A stretch of DNA of 64,000 nucleotides. Origin: Rostratula benghalensis (Eukaryota; Chordata; Aves; Charadriiformes; Rostratulidae). Of the stretch, positions 51,507 through 63,400 are shown in pieces. The stretch covers positions 6,716,143 through 6,780,142 of the forward strand of contig VXAI01000025.1 in assembly GCA_013399305.1 (NCBI GenBank). The letters are read 5' to 3'. A program made the position numbers and the translations under genes. The notes below the pieces were generated by a model that worked only from the letters and a program-made list of their open reading frames with translations, was not told where the DNA came from and did not search any database. Each line of letters starts with the position of its first letter. The first letter of the stretch is position 1.

Positions 51507-51534
51507 TTTTTTTTTTTTTCTTTTAAAAAAAAAA
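51507..51534. repeat. T13-C-T4-A10 tract
   Basis: A poly-T run is followed almost at once by a poly-A run, so the segment is self-complementary. Low complexity, with possible slippage. Confidence 0.85.
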
Positions 51535-53624
51535 GGCAGAGAGAGACTGGGAAGAAATATAGCTTTCTTCAGATGTCAAGAATTTTGATACATTAAGAAC
51601 CATATTTGAAAACAAAAGACATACGAGTTTCATACGTACAAGAGTTCTGACCTAATCCAAACCCAGTTTAAATAAATGGCTACTTTTAATGGATAAAAGG
51701 AGCTATGAAACTTATTTTTTATTGCAACTTTGCTCTCCAATTGCCTTGTGTCTCACACTGATAAAAACAGAATTTCAGTGGCTTCTAATTTCCTTGCAAA
51801 TGCTGACTCTTCCCACAGCACTTGTTCAGGATTATCTGTGGGTGAGATGCAGAAGCTCTGGTGCTTCATAATTTGGTAAAACCAAAACCTAAATTGAATG
51901 GATACATTTGTATCCTGTCCCTGTTCCTTACCCTTGCTCTCCTCTCCATGGGGTATTGCTGTGACTTCATTCTAGTTTTGAACACTGAAAAACCCAGACT
52001 AAATAAAGGGAAAAACATGAACCCTGAAGAAAAAACACCTGTGGTCATTATTTGTAAGCCGTAACCATCACCAGAGAGATGGGGAAGCATTTCTCTGCAA
52101 TACAGTCCCACACAAAGCAGCTTTCCTCAGTTTTCAGATAATGTATCTTATCACAGGATAATCTCATCTGATGCTCTCCATTTCTTCCGTGCTTTTTCTT
52201 TTCTTTTACAGGTCTCTGTTTCACTAACATTTAATAGCATCGGGTTCAAAACATTACTTACAAGAAGAGAAATCATGGCTTTTGCTTAGCCTTCTCTGAG
52301 TAAAAAAACAGTAGTGACCCTCTGTTTCCAACCTGCTGATAACAGTGTTGGAAGTAAAACATAGCTAGAGTTCCAGAGGGCTGCTGGCCTTTGGCACAGC
52401 ACACACTCCCGTCACGCTACAGCCAGGTCTGTACGTGTCTGTGTTCTCACCATGGAGATCTTTCAGCAAACAATCCAGTTCAGGTAAAAGCAAACTAAAT
52501 CCTACCTCTTTTTTTTTTCTACTGAAATACCACTCACGTCACTACTCTTCCAAAATAATTGTCTATGTCAGTCACTACGTAGAGACAGGATGAAAAGCAT
52601 GCTGCACAATCAATAATAACAGGATACATGTCGAGTCACAAATTAAAAGCCTCTTACCTCAGGAAAAATCAAGGACCTACTCTCTCACACTTCTTTCAGC
52701 TCAGCCAAAGGGAATAATTCAAGGCCCAGGTGTGCAATGCTGGGAAAGGGAAAGGAAATGTGCTTGTTATATGAAACAGGTGTTGAATATTGTCATAACT
52801 GAGGCCAAGTTAATAACATTCTAATGAGCAGTAATAAAGAGTCAAAAGCAATAAAAAAGGAGAAAATAATCTCTAGAGTAATCATGTTGTGCTTAATATA
52901 CCTGGAGAGCAAAGGGCATTACTGAATGGAGGAGGAGGAGGGGTGCAGCAGAGAGAAAGGTGTGAGCAGAGAGTATTAGATCTCAGTACAGTTTTTCACT
53001 AGAAAATAGGGAAGAACTGACACTCTCAAGAAGACTAAAAAATTAAATTTTTTATAGAGTGGTGAATTTCCTAATACCAGTGTACAACTTATTTGTGATC
53101 CCAAAAGCCTCTGGTGTCAGGTGGCATAAAAATAATTCTATATCCACTGATTATCTCCTTTGATGTTTAGTTCACAACCAAACAACTTACAGAATGTGAG
53201 CCCAAACAAGTGTAAATGTCCATCTCCACAACTGCGTGTCTGAAATATCTCCTGATAACAAAGAGTGAAGATGAACAAGGTGCACATGCAGAGGCTTCTT
53301 TTTGTTACTCTCTGTGTACAATCTGAAGTAGGGATTATTTGGGTAAAGCATCTATATTAATTAATTTTTATTCACAGTAAAAATAGGTCACTTCTGTCTG
53401 CATGAAGGTTTTACGAGGGAAAATAAATACATTAGGAAAGGAAGGTATTATTTGCCTAAGTTGTCCAAGTGTTGATCTGAAGTATGCACACAAAATAACA
53501 TGCATTCCCACAAGGGATTATGGTGTTTCAGGATTTAAAAATACACAGAGTGTCAATGTATCTCAGAAGTAAACTTCTTTCTAAATCTGAAGACATTCAA
53601 AGGCTTCTCCACTTGAGAAATGTC

Positions 53625-53730
53625 AGAGAATTATCTAACTAGAATTATCTATCATCTATTATCTACCTATAAATTATCTATCTACCTACCTATTATCTAT
53701 CTATTATCTACAGAGAATTATCTATCTAGT
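53625..53730. repeat. Degenerate (ATCT)n / TATC microsatellite
   Basis: About 100 bp built from ATCT, ATTATCT, ACCT and AGAATTATCT units. AGAATTATCT-type blocks recur at its start and end (53627, 53641, 53714), which suggests a higher-order repeat of about 75-85 bp around the tetranucleotide core. Immediately after it AGTGAC-CA-GTCACT (53728-53741) is a small palindrome. It is the only microsatellite of appreciable length in the window. Confidence 0.85.
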
Positions 53731-56134
53731 GACCAGTCACTTTCAAGGAGAGCCTCACCCAAAGGCTACGGAAATCACTGGTGGCATTTTACAGATTTGA
53801 GCTGGTTTGGGAACCTAACCTGGAAGAAAAAGTCTCCATTCCAAGTGGAAGGGAGGGGGGAGCGGAGAGGCTGCTGTCTGCCTTTGTTCTTTTTGTAACT
53901 TTCATATTTATAGTGCCATGAACAAATATTCTGACATCTCAAGCCGGCAGTGAAAAAGAACCATTTCTCCCTCTAAATAAAAATTGGTCCTTCTCTCTTG
54001 CTGCAGGAAATTAATTTGATTTGTATGTTGTTTGCACAATTTGAACACTGTTAAAAAACCCACAACAGACTGCTTCACTGAACCTGGCATCCATATACCA
54101 CCTGGTATAAAAGTTACATACTTTTGCAGTAATTAATGTACTTAATATTTAGCACGTATATGTTTCAAACCTTCCTTTCAGCTCTGATTTCTCCAGAAAT
54201 TCCTATTTTTATCCTCAGTGTATTGCTGGTAATAACAACAAGGAAAACTACTGCACTGATTTAATGCTCTGACTCCTGGTTCCCATATAATATAAGACAA
54301 CAGCTTTCTCTCTATGCCATTTTAGAGTCTTTCATATCAACTGCCTGCAAAAATCTCTTAAGCTTTTTCTGATCAGAATTTTGAGGTCTTGAATACATTT
54401 CCTTGTCAGAAACTTAAAAACCTTCATACAGAACAGGGAGATGTCAAGGTGCCCAGAACTTCTGGAAATCAAGATATTCTCTTTACTTTTGACTTTTCAG
54501 TCTAATTCATTAGATAAGCAACTGAAACCAGCCTCTGCACCTAACTTCATCTCCATCCCTGCACCAAGCCAGCAATGCTGCCTGATCTGCCACTCCTTAC
54601 CCTATCAGTGTGCCAACTCTAAAGCCCTGGTTACGCGAGCAATGCTTCTTTCCCCATGGAAATGCCCAATTCCCATGTTCTGTATGACTTATGGGAGTGG
54701 TTTCAAGTCCTTATTCCAGCTCCTACTGCCTTAGTACTTGATTTTAGCTGGAAGGATCTGAAAAGAAACTTAAATAAGGATCCTGAGTTCAGTCAACAAC
54801 TGCTTGGACAGAGGAGGCATGAAATTGCATGCACAATTTCTTTACGCTTAGGTCTTCGCCCCTACTCTGCTCAGCGAACTTCACTCTTACAATTCAAAGT
54901 GTCAATTATATTGCCATTATCACTAAAGCAGAATACTTTTTCATAACTGAAGAATGATTTAGGAACTAAATAGCTTGACATGGTGTCATATTTTATTCTA
55001 ATACCTTCTAAAGATGCAAATGTACTTCATATACTCATTTTCCAAGAAAGTAGACAAAAAGTGACAGCAAAAATATTTAAAGAGAAATGAACTCACTAGA
55101 AAAAGCATTAAAATACAGCGAAGGTAAATGTGATTGTTTTTAAGCCCAATGTTTTTGTAAGATAAATTCAACATTGGACAGGCTCTTTAAAAATCAATTT
55201 GCACTTGCTTCCTCTATAAAGATTTATCCCACAGAAAAAAAAATCCATTAGTATTAAAGTGCTTAAAAACTTGGCAGACTATCTCCAAAGGCATCAATTT
55301 CTAGTGCTAATTACCACTAATTATTCACTCAGCAGTTGTAGTTGCATTCGGTCCCTGAGGGTGGAAGAGAGATTTGTCTCTCTCCAGCGTAGCATGCTTC
55401 ATATATTTGTTTCAAGAGATTTTTACATTCAGGCATCAAAATAGTAAGGACTTAAAAGATTTGCAGAACTTTCACATCTGTTACCAGGAACAGATCAAGA
55501 TTTTCTTGCATTGTATAAAGAGTCTATACAGTCCCTCAACACCCTGCACCTGGCAGGAGGGGTTTTATCTTTTTATCTGTCCCGTTTCTCTGCTGTGTGC
55601 TAGAGATTGGACTCCACACAGTTTTTCAGTATCTAAGTGGATTTAATTTACCAGTTTTCTGATTGCTCAGGCTTGAAGGTCTAGGGTCCAACCTGGCTGT
55701 TAAACAACTCTGCATAACTGACTCAGAGCTTATTGATCATGACCACAGGCACCAGAGAGGCCATCACATCCGAGATCTTCAATGCTTAGATTTGGACTCC
55801 TACCAGACCCCACATCCCTTGAAACTCACTTCTTAAGGCACTACGAGCATCTAATAAACTTGGACACTGGTACTGCTCTGCAACACCTAGAGATTATTTA
55901 ACTCTTTTCCCTAAAGTGAGTCAAGATGAAAACTGGAAAAGAAAAACTTTTCAGGGAATTAAATGTTTCTAGGAATGTTTATTTAGAAACAGCAAATTAT
56001 TTCATTCTTTTGCTTCCTGTGTTCTAGGAAAACATGGGATTTTTTTATACGTCAGAATTTCCCAGCTTACCCTTTTGATTACCTTTCATACACCTATATT
56101 TTTTTACACAGCCAAGCAAGCACTACTGGGGATT

Positions 56135-56151
56135 AAAAAAAAAAAAAAAAA
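56135..56151. repeat. Poly-A tract
   Basis: Seventeen A residues followed by GAGAGATAT. It is the longest pure A run in the window. No retroposed body is recognised upstream. Confidence 0.85.
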
Positions 56152-57617
56152 GAGAGATATCCAAGTTTCCTGATGCAAGAAGGAATGAAAATGGGGCTGA
56201 CTAGAAAGGTTGCTGAGAAGAATATTAATGCGGCATGACACCCCCTTCGCCCAAGAAAAAAAGATAGATGTATGTGAGAGAGAGAAGCAATAAAGGGTCA
56301 GTAATAAAAGAAATATATCACTTGTAGAATTGACTAGGCTTTACTTGAGATTTATAATCCATTCTAACTCTAGTAATTTGTGACTCCTGGAGACAGACTG
56401 CCTATTAGACATGATATTTTCGCAGGGCACCACCCAGGAATAAAATATACGAAATGCGTGCGTTAACTTGCTCTTCCTTCTGTTATTTTAAGTAATAGCC
56501 TTTGTAGCAGAATATTTTATTTAATGTCATTAGCTACCAGTCAATAGATGGCAAAATCAGACAGAAGGGGGAAGTTATTTGCCCGAAAATTACAGAATGA
56601 GTCAGCATGAGAATTTGCCTGATCCCTTAAGCTTTCTAATTTCTACGCTCAGCCTAACACATCACAGTTTCTAGGGGTTTCTGTAACTTTCTTGGATCCA
56701 CAGATCTGCACATTCATAGCTTGTGTATCACAGAAAACTCTGCTGTGAGGCACTCAGGAGAGTTAGGTGCTTTTCAAAATCTTGGTGTTAAGTGTCAATA
56801 ACTGATTGGTCACAGTCCGTTATAGCTAGCATGGCAAGATCACAGCACAGGGTGACGCTGCACTACAAAGTGAGGAGGCTAATGGTAGCACAGCATGAGT
56901 TTCATTGTCCTGGGGAGGGGCAGGAGTACGCTTGGAGATCTTCAAGCAGCAAAGGGTACTTTGCAAGAACTCTTCCACAGCTCTCTGCTGAGACAAGGTT
57001 GTGATTTCCTAATATAATGAATCAAAGCCTCAGCTGATATAAATTGCCAGAGTACCAGTGACTGCCCTGGAGCTGTGCTGATTTACAACTGCAGAAATTA
57101 GATCCACTGACTGTAGTGAAATTATTTGCAGAGTATAGAATCCTCTGACATGACTAAAGGCACATCACCTGAGCACATGGCATGTTTATTAGCTTGGACT
57201 CAGTGCTATGTTAATACCATAACAACTTCTGGTAAAACTCAGACTAAGGTAGAGCGAGCTTATGTCATTTTAGAATTTCTAGAGATCAAACTTTTGGCTC
57301 TACGATATAGTAGGTAAATATCCTCTAAGCTTGTCAGAACATCATTTTAAAGCTCAAATTCACTAATTTTTCATAGGTTTAAGTAGTCATATAGTCTGAC
57401 TTCAATAAGAAAATGAATAAAGAAAAATAGAGGTGAAAGAGCGGGGAAATTTCACAATTTCCAGTAAATGCTAAAATTTAATTCCTCAATATAATTCATA
57501 TTGTCCCGCAGAAATACCCGTGGTTGAGTGAAACCATTGCCTTCATGTGGTACTTGGGAAGGAAGAGTTGAAAGGATCTGATACATGATGCAATTTGGAG
57601 GTTTTAGTTTGGTGGGG

Positions 57618-57645
57618 TTTTTTTCTTCTCTTCTTCTCTTTACCT
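57618..57645. repeat. Homopyrimidine run
   Basis: T-rich run followed by CTTCTCTTCTTCTCTTTACC. Low complexity. It ends close to a CAG (57648-57650), but no exon follows. Confidence 0.7.
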
Positions 57646-57745
57646 CTCAGCTCTTTGACCAAAATTTTTAGAATAATCCTTGTTTTGCTCTTCCCCTTGG
57701 CTCAGAGGAAAGTATGTCTTGCCTTGTTAAAGAGTAATTAGGATG

Positions 57746-57771
57746 TTCTATTAATCATTTCGTTAATAGAA
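57746..57771. repeat. Perfect 9-bp inverted repeat, 8-nt loop
   Basis: TTCTATTAA (57746-57754) pairs exactly with TTAATAGAA (57763-57771). It is a compact hairpin in AT-rich sequence, near chance level by itself. Confidence 0.75.
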
Positions 57772-58909
57772 ACGAACCATAAGTAATTCTTGAGGGTTTT
57801 GAAAGAAGGAAAGGTAGAATAATAATCCCCCATGGATATAACTTTTTTTTCTGCATTCTGTGGGACTACTATTTAATTAAAGAACCCTGTACTTTTGTTT
57901 CTGGTCAACGTGAATAAATTAAGGTGATTAAATTCATTAAATTCAAAGTATTGCACTAGTTGAACTGACAGCTCCACTCTTGCAAACTGAAAGTCGAAAC
58001 CTGCTAAAAATAGAAATCAGTCATAAGTTGCTCTCTACCATGTTAGAAGCTTCCCGTGGCAACCTTTTATTTTTCTAGAGGACCTTACTTTGTTGTCTTT
58101 GAAAACTAGACTTTGGCACATTTCACCTGCCCAAGAAATACAGCTTGCAGGGAGTTAATTATTTTAAAAGATCGATTTTATTTTGTTTAAATAGCTTTTT
58201 CTGCTCAATAGAGAAGGAGACAAGATTGTATAAATCTAAGACATTTCTTAAAAGACCAAACTTATAAAAGTAGTGAAATTGCATACAGACCCTAAGGATC
58301 TGCATGACAAAGGTACACTTAAACTTGGTGTTTAGGGCTTGGGAACTTCTCCAAGAAGAGCAGAACTGCAGAACATAATTTGAAAGCACCATAACAAATG
58401 TAATTTAGCTGATATTGATGTGATGTGCAATTATACAAAGCTTCTCAAGGACACAATTAAAATTTACCTCAATTTCTTACAGGAATTGCGGGAGATCATA
58501 TATTTGGGATTTACAAATTCTTGGCTATTTCTATACTAGAGGATTAAGAAAATAATCATGAAAAAACTTCAGCATTAGGAAACTGTGGTCTGTTGTGATT
58601 CAGCTTTGTGGCAGCCTATTATTCTGGCTGCAGCTTGGTCATAAAGTCACGCGCTGTGCTAGTCCATGTGTTGCAAGCAAACAATATGGATGTCAGATGA
58701 GTCTAGACTTCAAAACAGGTACAGAACTGGCTTAATTGAAACAAACAATGTTGGTACACACAGATGGATATCATGATGATTATTATGTTAGTTTTTCCCA
58801 GAAAATTTAGCATTGTGAGTGCCTAAATTCCCCCAAAATAAGCATTTTGGTGAGTCTCATGAAACTTTCTCTAATGGTCAAATATTTAATGAATCATGCA
58901 AGGTTCCTT

Positions 58910-58954
58910 AAAACAAAGAAAGAAAATCCAAAACAAAACAAAAAAAGAAATAAA
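58910..58954. repeat. A-rich low-complexity tract
   Basis: AAAC/AAAG-rich stretch of about 45 bp. Low complexity only. Confidence 0.7.
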
Positions 58955-59640
58955 TTCAAGGCAATAGAGTTTGTACTTTTGTTTGACATTCAGAATAAGT
59001 TTACAGAAAATATTTGGTTAATCTGGGTCTATGTAAAAGAGATCAGCTCATCTAAATGGAAACTGGTCCCATTCTTGGACCCTACTGAAACAGACTGAAA
59101 GATATATATTTGCTTTACCAGGCATTTGTCCCTAAATCCACAAATAATCCACAGTTACAAAACAGTAAACTGGCAAAAATCTAGAATGGAACCCCCAAAA
59201 CCATACTCTGCACAAAGCATATGAAATTGTGCTTGTCAGTAGATAGCCTTGCTTCATATCAACAACAGCTGATTTTGGGGAAAGCTTCTATTGCATTTTG
59301 CATAAAGAGATAGGTTTTCACTTCCAGTAAACACAATTCAGACTCTATACGCAGAAATAGTCATCAGAGTCACCAAAAGTATCTTCCCAAGATATAACTA
59401 TAGAAGGAGCAACATGTACCCTAAAAGACAAGAAAGATCTGTTTATGAGCCAAGCATTCTTTTTCTCTTGAAAACTCATAATGACCACTGCATTTATGGA
59501 TGAAAATGAAACTGTGCAATTCCATTATAACACCTGTGGTTATACTGAAACTTCAGAGAACTGTCAAAACTACTATCATATCATTATATGGAATTAAAGT
59601 CCTGTCAAAGTCAAAATTTTAGCAATGGCCTGAGTTTGGG

Positions 59641-59669
59641 GAAAAAAAGAGAAAAAAAATTAAAAACAA
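59641..59669. repeat. A-rich low-complexity tract
   Basis: A7-GAG-A8-TT-A5 stretch. Low complexity only. Confidence 0.75.
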
Positions 59670-62600
59670 GAACAGTATTCATCAAGCCAGAGACAACAGG
59701 GAAATACTAAAGCACGGACAAGGTGTGCATTTCAAGAGACAGCCCAAACACCAATATGAGCAGCATTTAATCTATGATCAATGATGAACTCCCAATGTGT
59801 GAGAAAAGGCTAGAGAAAGGTAGAAACTGATCTTTAAAATATAAAGTAAAGCTGACTCCAAACCATTCTCCTCCCCTTTTCTTCTTTATTTTTATTACAA
59901 TTTATGAACAAATAGCAACAAATTATTTATTTTAGCTCTGTGGCCAGTGTAAGAAAATTAACCATTTTTTTCTTGGGCTGAAGAACAATTCAGGGGCTTA
60001 TAAATGGACAGGAAAACAGTATATTCTCAGGGGGAAAAAAGCATTTTCATAAAGATCGCAGTAAAGAAGACATCAAACATGAATCCAAGGTAAACAAGTC
60101 TTTATCGGTTATGAGGTCCTGCTCATGCCACCAGGCTGAAAGAGGATGCCATTTGCCATTGCCAATCCCCCGCTCATTAGGGATCAAGCAGCTGCTGGTG
60201 CTGGCAGCAAACATAGGAGAATGAGTACTGGTTATTTGGCTTACCTGAGCTTATCCATATTAATACCTTGTTTCCACAGAGCAAGATTTAGGTGCTTCTT
60301 GAAAATGTCCTTGGTGTCATCACCTCCTAAGCCTTGCCGGGTAGTTTGCACCAAACATTTATTACTTTCAGACAGAAAAGATGCTCCCCCATGTCTTTAT
60401 ATCAATTTAAATTCCATTTGTGCTCTTTTGTCAAATTTTCTGCATTGAGTTATGAATAATGCTGACATTAGCTCTACCATTACAGAGTTTGAGCTCTTTA
60501 ATTAGATTCGCCTATTCAACTTTTTTTTTCTGAGGTTAAAGTTTTAAACTAGTCCTCATAACCCATTCTTTTAAAGCTGAAAGCAACCATGTCCATGCTT
60601 TATTCTCATGCTCCTCTTTTTTTCAAGTGCCATAATATTCTTTCCAATGCAATACCTGGAATTGACTGCTTTGATTGAAGGCTTCCCACCCATTGTGCAA
60701 TGACAGTCACACACACTACAGAATTTCCCCCATGATTCAGCCAAGTATTTGATTTCCCTCTTTTATTTGTCTCACTTTGGATATGCATACCACAATAGAT
60801 CCTCATTTCTGCATGCCTAAAAGCCACCTCTGATCTCAGGACATCCTTTTCTATTGCTCTCACAATCCACAATGATTTTACATCATGCAGAATTTGAACT
60901 CTTGGATTTGTTTTGTTCCTTTTGCTTTCCCCATAACTTCTGTCTCTCTTGTACATAAACAGCCATCTCCAAAATCTTCACCTATGTTGCAATGAAAGAA
61001 AAGTGCCAGGAACTATCATTTCTGGGTCTTTTAAATTAGTTAGAACCAGCTGCAGTTTGAGAAGTACCAATTAAGCTTAGGTATGTATCACATACTCTTA
61101 GGGAGTCTTGTGAAAGACCCAATTACAAGTTCACCTTTAAAATATGCAAGTACTACTGCTGCCATCTGGCAGAGAAACTGAGGCCAGGTATTGAAGTACC
61201 AAGGGCTGAGAAAGAAAGAGTAATATCTGCAAGGGCAACTCTCCATTTCTGAGTTCTCAGCTTTATTTTCTTGAAAATAGTGCATCTGTGAAAATACAAG
61301 TCTCATTTGCTGTATGTGCTGTCTCAGTACCAAGTATGTATCTGCTGTTGCCAATGCTTCTTTTTTCCTGGATGAGAATTTTTGAAGCTCATAGAACAAA
61401 TCATTCCTGTCACAGAGAACTTTCTCAAGGACACCTTAAGATGTAGACAGTAAGACACATTCATGTCTGAGTGTGCTGGGAGTAATGCATAAAATTCTCT
61501 TTTTATGGAGAATATAACCGAGTCATTTAACTAGTCTGTCCATAAGCTCTGGTAGGCAAGACATTCCTCTACACTATTAACCCCCTAGTGGTTTATATCT
61601 TGGTAAGTGATGCTAAGACAAGATAATGTCCAGCTTGTAAAAGATTTGATGATAATGATTCCAAATGATGGGTATGAAGAACAAACTCCTCAGGCTATTT
61701 TCTAAGTTTCAAAAAGATTTAGGAGGGGAAGAGGGGGATGGATAAACTATACTATCCATTGTTTTTTATAATATTGAAATCACTGAAGAGATCTGGATTC
61801 AGTATGTAGGAAAGATGCTATACCAAAAATCAATTGCAGTATATTGTCTATTTCAAAGCAACTTCTGAAGCGGAAATTAATTTTCCATTTCTATTAAGAG
61901 GATCCCCGACAGCTTGAAAGAAGAGAAAAAAACCACAGTGTAAAACAATATGCTAAATCCCCCCAAACAGGCATTAATAATAATGATAAGGGACAAGCCA
62001 CAGTTCTGGCAGAACCAAGGCAGCTGAAAGCGTGGTATCATCGATGACTGCTGCGTCCAGGATGGATGTTCAAAGTGGTGACACAAACCAAAACCGGCAA
62101 ATGCAGTCCCTCTGGCAGCTTGAAAGCCAGGTGGAAAAGCAGAGTCTATCTGTGTCCAGCAGCCCCAATATGTAAAACCATTTGTATTCATTATAATCTA
62201 ATCCTGCTTCTTACCTGCCAGGACACATGGCAGGAAAGGAAATAAATCCATCAAGGAGGAACAAAAGCCAGGATGTGATTTCTCTCTAAGGAAAGGGATG
62301 ATGGGCTAAATTTCCTTTTTGTGATGCTGAATAGAACTGTAGCAACATCTCCAGGATTGTACCCACTTGAAAAACAGCTGAATTTGGCCCTTCACACACA
62401 AATAGAGCCAAAACAATCAGGTGTTACCTGTGTCCAGTGCAAGCCACAGGAGACATTTATTTGGAGGAACATTTGAGGAACAATTACAAAGAGATTAAAT
62501 GGAGACAACCTGAGCTGTAATAGTGGTGTTAACAGGTAAATTACTGTGGAGGAGCAGATCTTCTCAGCATCCAAGAAACTCTGTCCCTATGTGTTCATTA

Positions 62601-62871
62601 GTTTGGACAGAAGCTTGTGAGTCTGCTCCTTGCAATCCATCCTGCAATACATGTAAGAGAATGTAGAGGGATGAGTTGTTTATGTTGCTACCCTGACTCA
62701 GAAACCTTCTCTATTTTTAAAAGCTTATGATTCTAGGCTCCCTTCTAATTAGACCTAGCTCTGGAATTTGTAAAGCCCTTTTGGTGTTCTTGGTGTGCTT
62801 GCTTGAAGGACACAAGGCAAAGAGATCCAAGGCAAAGCCCATCCTCTCATGACAAGTCACAAAATAAAATG

Positions 62872-62884
62872 AAAAAAAAAAAAA
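62872..62884. repeat. Poly-A tract
   Basis: Thirteen A residues. Low complexity only. Confidence 0.85.
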
Positions 62885-63400
62885 GTCTCAAAATTAACAA
62901 CTGGTTTACTACCAGAGAGGAATTCCTTTTTGTCACAAGCTCTTTGGTATAAGCCAATAAAAATACATGCAAAATTGTCAGAGCTAACTTGCCCCAGAAG
63001 GCACATAGCTCTACCCTCAGCCCTGGGCATGTGTCATGTGAAACCCTGCCTGGGGTGATTCTGGAGCCTTCTGTCTGCCTCAAATTAACACAGCACAGGT
63101 AGCTCATGCACAGCTTCTCTCATCAATCAGATATGCATATAGTCCTCGTGTATCCAGGCACATCATATTTGAAAGTATAATTGCCACAGTAAGACAACAC
63201 AAACTAGAAACGTTAACAAACCTTATTTTTTCACATCCCCCTTCCAGTGAAGAATCTGAATAATTTAGTATGGGTTGGCAGCTCTTGATTACATTTTTGC
63301 ACCTTTTAAAATTGCCTAAATGAAATTTAAAGTAATTTAAGCAGGAAGTGAAAATGACACATCTTTGTGTTCTGCTTGCATAGGAAAGAATACTGAAAGT

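Larger units (their letters stand above)
45801..53620. other. Non-coding unique sequence, no gene recognised
   Basis: The longest frame is 114 codons (49378-49722 plus, ATG start) and has no recognisable motif. The content is unique AT-rich sequence with a purine run at 45857-45888, short simple repeats, a repeated TGTACTGGG word near 47.5 kb, a nested cruciform at 49.15 kb and an A/T homopolymer pair at 51.5 kb. An acceptor-like C/T tract ending in ACAG lies at 52176-52211, but the following sequence is closed by stops. Confidence 0.7.
53731..63400. other. Non-coding unique sequence, no gene recognised
   Basis: The longest frames are 97-116 codons (54441 plus, 60606-60956 minus, 61877-62191 minus). 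All begin with ATG, but none has a recognisable motif. The content is unique AT-rich sequence with A-rich and pyrimidine tracts. The segment from about 56320 to 56560, with homeodomain-like TAAT words and an isolated AAATGCGTGCGTTAAC, looks like possible conserved non-coding DNA, which cannot be tested here. A 10-bp palindrome ATATGCATAT lies at 63131-63140. Confidence 0.7.

Noticed and set aside
56135..56151. A17 run as the tail of a processed pseudogene
   Set aside because: The upstream sequence shows no gene-like body, polyadenylation signal at the right distance, or target-site duplication.
60606..60956. 116-codon minus-strand frame that looks basic and hydrophilic
   Set aside because: It has an ATG but no family resemblance. 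The neighbouring 60146-60448 plus frame is likewise uninterpretable, and both fit chance.
61877..62191. 104-codon minus-strand frame with hydrophobic C-terminal half
   Set aside because: Hydrophobic runs arise readily from T-rich codons here, and there is no domain or exon context.
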